From contig NC_008278.1 of the NCBI RefSeq assembly GCF_000058485.1, forward strand, positions 1,668,962 to 1,732,961: DNA of 64,000 nt. Direction: 5' to 3'. The position numbers were made by a program, and so were the translations under genes. Below the pieces are notes generated by a model. The model saw only the letters and a program-made list of their open reading frames with translations, was not told where the DNA came from and made no database searches. The stretch comes from Frankia alni ACN14a (GTDB lineage Bacteria > Actinomycetota > Actinomycetes > Frankiales > Frankiaceae). Positions 59,985 to 64,000 of this stretch are shown here, piece after piece; the stretch's first letter is position 1, and each line of letters starts with the position of its first letter.

Positions 59985-62594
59985 TCAGGCGCGGGTGCGG
60001 GCGCGGACGGCGCGGCGGAGCTCGTCGGTCGCGTCGACGACGACCCGGCGCAGCACCGGGTCGAGGCCGCCCCGGTCGAGCAGGGCGTCGGCGTCCCGCA
60101 GCGTCCCGGCGGACACCGCGTACTGCGGGTAGGCGAAGGTGGCGATCTGGCGGGCGGCGTGCGGGGTGCGCCGCGCGCTCATCGCGGGCATCTGCTCGAA
60201 GTAGCGGGAGACGTACGCGGCGGTGAGGTCGTCCTGCTCGGGCTGCCAGAAGCCCTCGGCGGTCGCCCCGATCAGCCGCGCGGACACGCTGTCGTCAGCC
60301 ACGATCATCTCCCAGGCGCGCGCCTTGGCCGCGGCGTCCGCGATGGCCGCGCGGGCCCGAGCCGCGTGTTCGGCGGCGCGGGCGCTGCGGTCGCGCCGGC
60401 CCTCCGCGGCGATCTCGGCCTCGCCGGCGCGGCCGAGCACGACCAGGCGGTGCAGCAGCGTCCAGCGCAGCTCGGGGTCGATGAGCAGCCCGGCGGGCAC
60501 GTCGACCCCGGCGAGCCAGGCGGCGAGGGCGTCAACCTCGTCCGGTCCGCTGCATCCGATGACGCCGCGTGCGGCCGAGAGCTGGCGGCCGCTGCCCGGG
60601 GCGGCGTCCGCCAGCGCCCGCAGGCAGGCGGCGTGCAGCCGCGCGCCCGCGCCCGGCCGGGCCGACGGGGCGAGGTAGCGGGTGAGCGCGGTGGCGCGGG
60701 CGAAGCGCAGGGCGTCCTCGAAGACGGCGAGCTGGGTCTCCGACGGCAGGGCGGAGGCGGCGAGCGCCAGGTAGTCGGCCGCGGGCCACTGCGCATCGCG
60801 GGTCGCGTCGGCTGCCGCCGCCCAGATCACCGCGCGGGCCAGCGGATCGGTCACCCGGGGCAGCGCGGCCGGCAGGGCCGCCAGGTCCGCGGGCGTGAAC
60901 CGCACCTTCGCGTAGGTCAGGTCGCCGTCGTTGACCAGCAGCAGCCGGCCGGCCGCGGTGCCGGTCAGCGCGGCGACCGCGGTGCGCCCGTCCGCCGCGG
61001 CCGGGTCGATGTCGACCTCGACCCGGCGCAGCAGCTCGATCGGCGCGGCGTCGGCGCCGTCCGCGTGACCGTCCGCGGGGCCGTAGATGCCGATGCCGAG
61101 GCGGTGCGGGCGCAGCGTCGGGTACGCCGCCGGCGCCGTCTGGACGACGGTGACCTGCTCGTAGCGGTCCTGGGCGTCGACGGTGACCTGCGGGCGCAGG
61201 GTGTTGACCTGCTCGCGGCGCAGCCACAGCTCCGCCCAGCCGGTGAGGTCGCGCCCGCTCGCCTCGGTCAGCGCGGCCAGCAGGTCGGCCAGGGTCGCGT
61301 TGCCGTAGGCGTTGCGGGTGAAGTAGGCGCGCAGCCCCGTCAGGAACGCCTCGTCGCCCACCCAGGCGACGAGCTGGCGCAGCACGGAGGCACCCTTGGC
61401 GTAGGAGATCCCGTCGAAGTTCAGCAGCGCGAGCGCGGTGTCGTCGACGTCCGCCGGCGCGACGGGATGCGTCGAGGGCCGCTGGTCGGCGGCGTAGCCC
61501 CAGCCCTTGCGGCCGACGGCGAAGCTGGTCCACGCCTCGGTGAACCGGGTCGCCTCGGCGGTCACCCGGTAGCCCATGTACTCGGCGAACGACTCGTTCA
61601 GCCACAGGTCGTCCCACCAGCGCATGGTGACCAGGTCGCCGAACCACATGTGCGCCATCTCGTGGGCGATCACGACGGCGCGCAGCTCGCGCTCGGTGTC
61701 GGTCACCGCCGAGCGGTAGACGAACTCGTCGCGGAACGTCACGCAGCCCGGGTTCTCCATCGCGCCGGCGTTGAACTCCGGCACGAACGCCTGGTCATAG
61801 GTGCCGAACGGGTAGCGGTCGGCGAACAGCTCGTGGTAGCGGTCGAGGCACGCCCGGGTGACGTCGAAGATCTCCGCGGCGTCGGCGTCCAGGTAGGGCG
61901 CGAGCGAGCGGCGGCAGACCAGCCCGAGCGGGATGCCGTCGTGATGGTCCTCGACGAGGTGGTACGGCCCGGCGACCACCGTCACGAAGTAGGTGGCCAG
62001 CGGCGGGGTCTCGGTGAACTCCCAGCGGCCCGCGGCGGTCTGCCGGCCCGCCCCGTTGGCCCGCACCACCCAGTCGGGGGGTGCCAGGACGGTCAGCCGG
62101 ACCGGTGCCTTGAGGTCGGGCTGGTCGAAGCAGGCGAACATCCGCTGGGCGTCGTCGAGGAACGTCTGGGCGTACAGGTACACCTCGCCGTCCTCGGGAT
62201 CGGTGAACCGGTGCAGGCCCTCGCCCGTGTTCGAATAGCGCATCGTCGCCGTCACCGTGAGCTCGTTCGACCCGGCGAGGTCGGTGAGCGGGAGCCGGTT
62301 GCCGTCGAGCGTCGCCGGGTCCAGGACTCGGTCGTTGAGCCGCAGCAGATGCGCGGTCACCGGCTTGACCTCGGCGAACGTCGCCGGGCTGCCGTCGCTC
62401 GAAGTCGAGGTCGAGGTCGAGGTCGGGGTCGGAGCCGGGGTCGCCGCTGGTTCGCGCAGGCTGAAGCGCACCCTGGTCGTCGAGCCGAACTCCGTCGACG
62501 TGCGGGCCGCCGTCAGGTCCAGCTCGATGTCGTAGCCGTCGACGCGCAGCAGGTTCGCGCGCGTCACGGCCTCGTCCCGGGTGAGGGTGTGCAT
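59985..62594 (-). CDS. pepN: Aminopeptidase N (M1 metallopeptidase)
   Basis: 869 aa. The N-terminal bowl domain is followed by the catalytic domain with GAMENPGC (substrate amino group), HEMAHMWFGDLVTM and the third zinc ligand Glu in WLNESFAEYMGY, i.e. HExxH-x18-E. A Tyr for transition-state binding (SYAKGASVLRQL) follows. The C-terminal ERAP1-like helical domain runs to the end. This is the usual actinobacterial PepN, a cytoplasmic enzyme that removes N-terminal residues from peptides. A Ser/Thr/Glu-rich short stretch with TST repeats lies in the N-terminal part. Start ATG 62594, MHTLTRDEAVTRANLLRV, matches the family. Confidence 0.97.
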   Translation of the reverse strand: MHTLTRDEAVTRANLLRVDGYDIELDLTAARTSTEFGSTTRVRFSLREPAATPAPTPTSTSTSTSSDGSPATFAEVKPVTAHLLRLNDRVLDPATLDGNRLPLTDLAGSNELTVTATMRYSNTGEGLHRFTDPEDGEVYLYAQTFLDDAQRMFACFDQPDLKAPVRLTVLAPPDWVVRANGAGRQTAAGRWEFTETPPLATYFVTVVAGPYHLVEDHHDGIPLGLVCRRSLAPYLDADAAEIFDVTRACLDRYHELFADRYPFGTYDQAFVPEFNAGAMENPGCVTFRDEFVYRSAVTDTERELRAVVIAHEMAHMWFGDLVTMRWWDDLWLNESFAEYMGYRVTAEATRFTEAWTSFAVGRKGWGYAADQRPSTHPVAPADVDDTALALLNFDGISYAKGASVLRQLVAWVGDEAFLTGLRAYFTRNAYGNATLADLLAALTEASGRDLTGWAELWLRREQVNTLRPQVTVDAQDRYEQVTVVQTAPAAYPTLRPHRLGIGIYGPADGHADGADAAPIELLRRVEVDIDPAAADGRTAVAALTGTAAGRLLLVNDGDLTYAKVRFTPADLAALPAALPRVTDPLARAVIWAAAADATRDAQWPAADYLALAASALPSETQLAVFEDALRFARATALTRYLAPSARPGAGARLHAACLRALADAAPGSGRQLSAARGVIGCSGPDEVDALAAWLAGVDVPAGLLIDPELRWTLLHRLVVLGRAGEAEIAAEGRRDRSARAAEHAARARAAIADAAAKARAWEMIVADDSVSARLIGATAEGFWQPEQDDLTAAYVSRYFEQMPAMSARRTPHAARQIATFAYPQYAVSAGTLRDADALLDRGGLDPVLRRVVVDATDELRRAVRARTRA

Positions 62595-62651
62595 ACCGCG
62601 AACCTACGAGATGGCCGGCCCGGGGGAACGGCGATCCCGCCGGACGTCGGC

Positions 62652-63140
62652 TCAGGGGTTGGCCGACTCCTGCGCCGGTCGACCCGCGGCCCGCGCCCGC
62701 GACGCGGATCCGCGCAGCCAGGTCAGGCCGAGAACGGGCAGGATGACCGGGATGAACAGGTAGCCGCTGCCGTAGTTCGACCAGACCGCCTGGTCGGGGA
62801 AGGCCGCCGAGTCCACGACGCTCGCGGTGCCCACGGCGAGCACGCCGGCCAGCTCGGTCGCGCAGGCGGCGACGGCGACCCGATGCCAGGACGCGCCGGG
62901 GCGGGCCAGCGCCACCGTCGCGACGACGTAGACCACGGCTGCGAACGCCGAGAGCAGGTAGGCCAGCCGGGCGTGGTCGAACTCGGTGGAGATCTGGACC
63001 GCCGACCGGGAGCAGGCGGCCACCGCGAAGATCGCGTAGACCGTGACGAGGATCCGCCCCGGCCCGCCCGCCGTCCGCGAGCCGCCGCGGCCACGCTCTG
63101 CCGGGCCCGCCGGCCTTGTCTCATCCACCTGTGCCTCCAC
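62652..63140 (-). CDS. Conserved four-helix membrane protein
   Basis: 162 aa from ATG 63140. Four helices: ILVTVYAIFAVAACSR, LAYLLSAFAAVVYVVATVAL, a third in VAVAACATELAGVLAVG, and YLFIPVILPVLGLTWLRG. Between them ISTEFDHARLAYL and FPDQAVWSNYGSGYLFIP are conserved-looking loops. It is an actinobacterial integral membrane family of unknown role. The start overlaps the end of the gene upstream by 20 nt, so the two are translationally linked. Confidence 0.8.
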   Translation of the reverse strand: MEAQVDETRPAGPAERGRGGSRTAGGPGRILVTVYAIFAVAACSRSAVQISTEFDHARLAYLLSAFAAVVYVVATVALARPGASWHRVAVAACATELAGVLAVGTASVVDSAAFPDQAVWSNYGSGYLFIPVILPVLGLTWLRGSASRARAAGRPAQESANP

Positions 63141-63498
63141 CCGTGCTCTCCCAGACCTGACCGAGCCGGACGACGATGATGGCGACGGCGAGGCACGCGA
63201 TGCCCAGCACCCCGCTGCCCCACCGGGACCGATCGCCCAGGGACCACCACACGCCCACGGGCAGCGCGACGACCGAGGCGATCAGGTACAGCACGAAGTT
63301 CACCGGCTGGTCGGCGTGCGAACCCCCCGCCACGACGACGATCGCGGCGATCACCTGGGCGATCAGGACGGCCTCGACCACCCCGGCCGCGGCCAGCAGC
63401 CCCACCCCGACGGCCCGGTCGCGCCAGGTCTGCAGCAGGCAGGCCACCCCGGCCACGAGCGCGCAGGCGATGGATGCGGCCGCCAGTCCGTCGATCAT
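63121..63498 (-). CDS. Small four-helix membrane protein
   Basis: 125 aa from ATG 63498 (MIDGLAAASIACALVAG). Helices: residues 5-20, 30-50, a third in NFVLYLIASVVALPVGVWW, and VLGIACLAVAIIVVRLGQVW. The C-terminus is Gly/Thr-rich. It precedes and overlaps the membrane protein gene at 62652-63140, and the pair probably acts together. No function recognised. Confidence 0.75.
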   Translation of the reverse strand: MIDGLAAASIACALVAGVACLLQTWRDRAVGVGLLAAAGVVEAVLIAQVIAAIVVVAGGSHADQPVNFVLYLIASVVALPVGVWWSLGDRSRWGSGVLGIACLAVAIIVVRLGQVWESTGGGTGG

Positions 63499-64000
63499 CG
63501 GCCGTGCCCCGGCCCGCCGTCCACCCGCATCCGTCCGCCCCTTCCGAGCTTGCCGCGCGTCCTGCCGCACGATCGTCCGCGCGCCTGTCTACGACGGATG
63601 GTAGAAGATTGCCGTCGAACCCGTCGGGCGGAACATCGTGCGTGGCGCCATGCCATGCCGCGCCGGGCCCGGCCCGGCTCAGCCCGGCGATCGTGCGGTT
63701 CCGCGGAACCGCGGTTCCGCGGAACCGCGCCGAGCCCGTCGCCCCCGCCCCCGGCCCCGGCCCTTGCCCCTGGCCCCTGGCCCCGGTGGTGCATGACCGC
63801 ACGGATGACGGGAATACCGTCCGCTACCGACATCACATCGTGTCACAACCGTCACACCCCGGATGTCGGCGCGCGTCGGAGGTGGATTGACCGGGCGCTC
63901 TCGGCTTTGTCTCTGCGGATCGGTCGATCGCGGCTCTGCTGTCGCGGCCGGGAAATACCGCCATCCAGCTCGCGCTGTTCCGGGACATCGTCCGCCGTTT
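63499..64000. repeat. Right-end intergenic DNA with a perfect double palindrome
   Basis: At 63695-63728 lies a 34-bp self-complementary stretch made of two tandem copies of GCGGTTCCGCGGAACC plus the closing half. Further on, CCCCTGGCCC-type repeats occur near 63745-63785. A hint of coding at the very end (frame from about 63,900, reading DRSIAALLSRPGNTAIQ) has no start codon in the window and I do not annotate it. Promoters for the small membrane gene must lie in this stretch. Confidence 0.5.

Noticed and set aside
63900..64000. Possible start of a gene at the right edge (reading DRSIAALLSRPGNTAIQ)
   Set aside because: A stop (TGA) lies just before it and no ATG, GTG or TTG starts the frame, so support is too weak.

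Overview
The window is very GC-rich, uses GTG and TTG starts often, and carries typical actinobacterial families: FHA proteins, Ser/Thr kinases, a HelD-like motor, LmeA/DUF2993, a GPGG-motif small membrane protein and Acg-type nitroreductase. It looks like chromosomal DNA of a high-GC filamentous actinobacterium; Frankia or a close relative is my best guess. That is an inference from gene content and composition, since no search was possible. No tRNA or rRNA gene, phage module or intact insertion sequence was recognised.

Layout. 1-7.4 kb: the 5' end of an AbiEi-like gene, then a large membrane protein and a HerA-type ATPase flanking an oppositely oriented lipoprotein. 8-24 kb: envelope and redox metabolism, with an L,D-transpeptidase, 6-phosphogluconate dehydrogenase, a disulfide-reductase-like flavoprotein, a GPGG small protein, two glpD genes, two acyl-CoA dehydrogenases and a double-module sensor kinase. 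The second glpD is translationally coupled to a TetR gene that is divergent from an alkyl-DHAP-synthase-like flavoenzyme, with a dyad between them. 24-39 kb: an SDR lacking its tyrosine, LmeA-like protein (frameshifted), an FHA-FHA-ABC transporter, a DUF559 protein, a Ser/Thr kinase with a beta-propeller-like sensor, a three-repeat lipoprotein, an acyl-CoA dehydrogenase/nitroreductase pair and an HhH DNA-glycosylase-like protein. Three copies of a roughly 50-bp palindromic repeat lie between genes here. 39-46 kb: HelD-like RNA polymerase motor, a VOC protein and a giant FAD/Fe-S dehydrogenase.

46-56.5 kb is the most striking block: six same-strand, mostly overlapping genes. They encode a polyprenol-phosphate glycosyltransferase fused to GtrA, a secreted PA14(x3)-copper radical oxidase of the GlxA/galactose-oxidase type, a secreted His/Asp-repeat protein, a Sco copper chaperone lipoprotein, a cellulose-synthase-like GT2 and a GT39-like membrane glycosyltransferase. 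It reads as a machine that makes an extracellular glycan and oxidises it with a copper enzyme loaded by its own chaperone. An unusually AT-rich leader with a perfect 24-bp palindrome precedes it.

56.6-58.0 kb is a CRISPR array of 22 repeats and 21 spacers with no cas gene anywhere in the window. 58-63.5 kb, all on the minus strand: an FHA membrane protein, a Rieske protein with a DUF6529-like membrane partner, aminopeptidase N and two small membrane proteins. Throughout the window, short tandem repeats sit in linkers, N-termini and intergenic DNA. Two genes (near 14,218 and 25,580) look broken by single extra bases.
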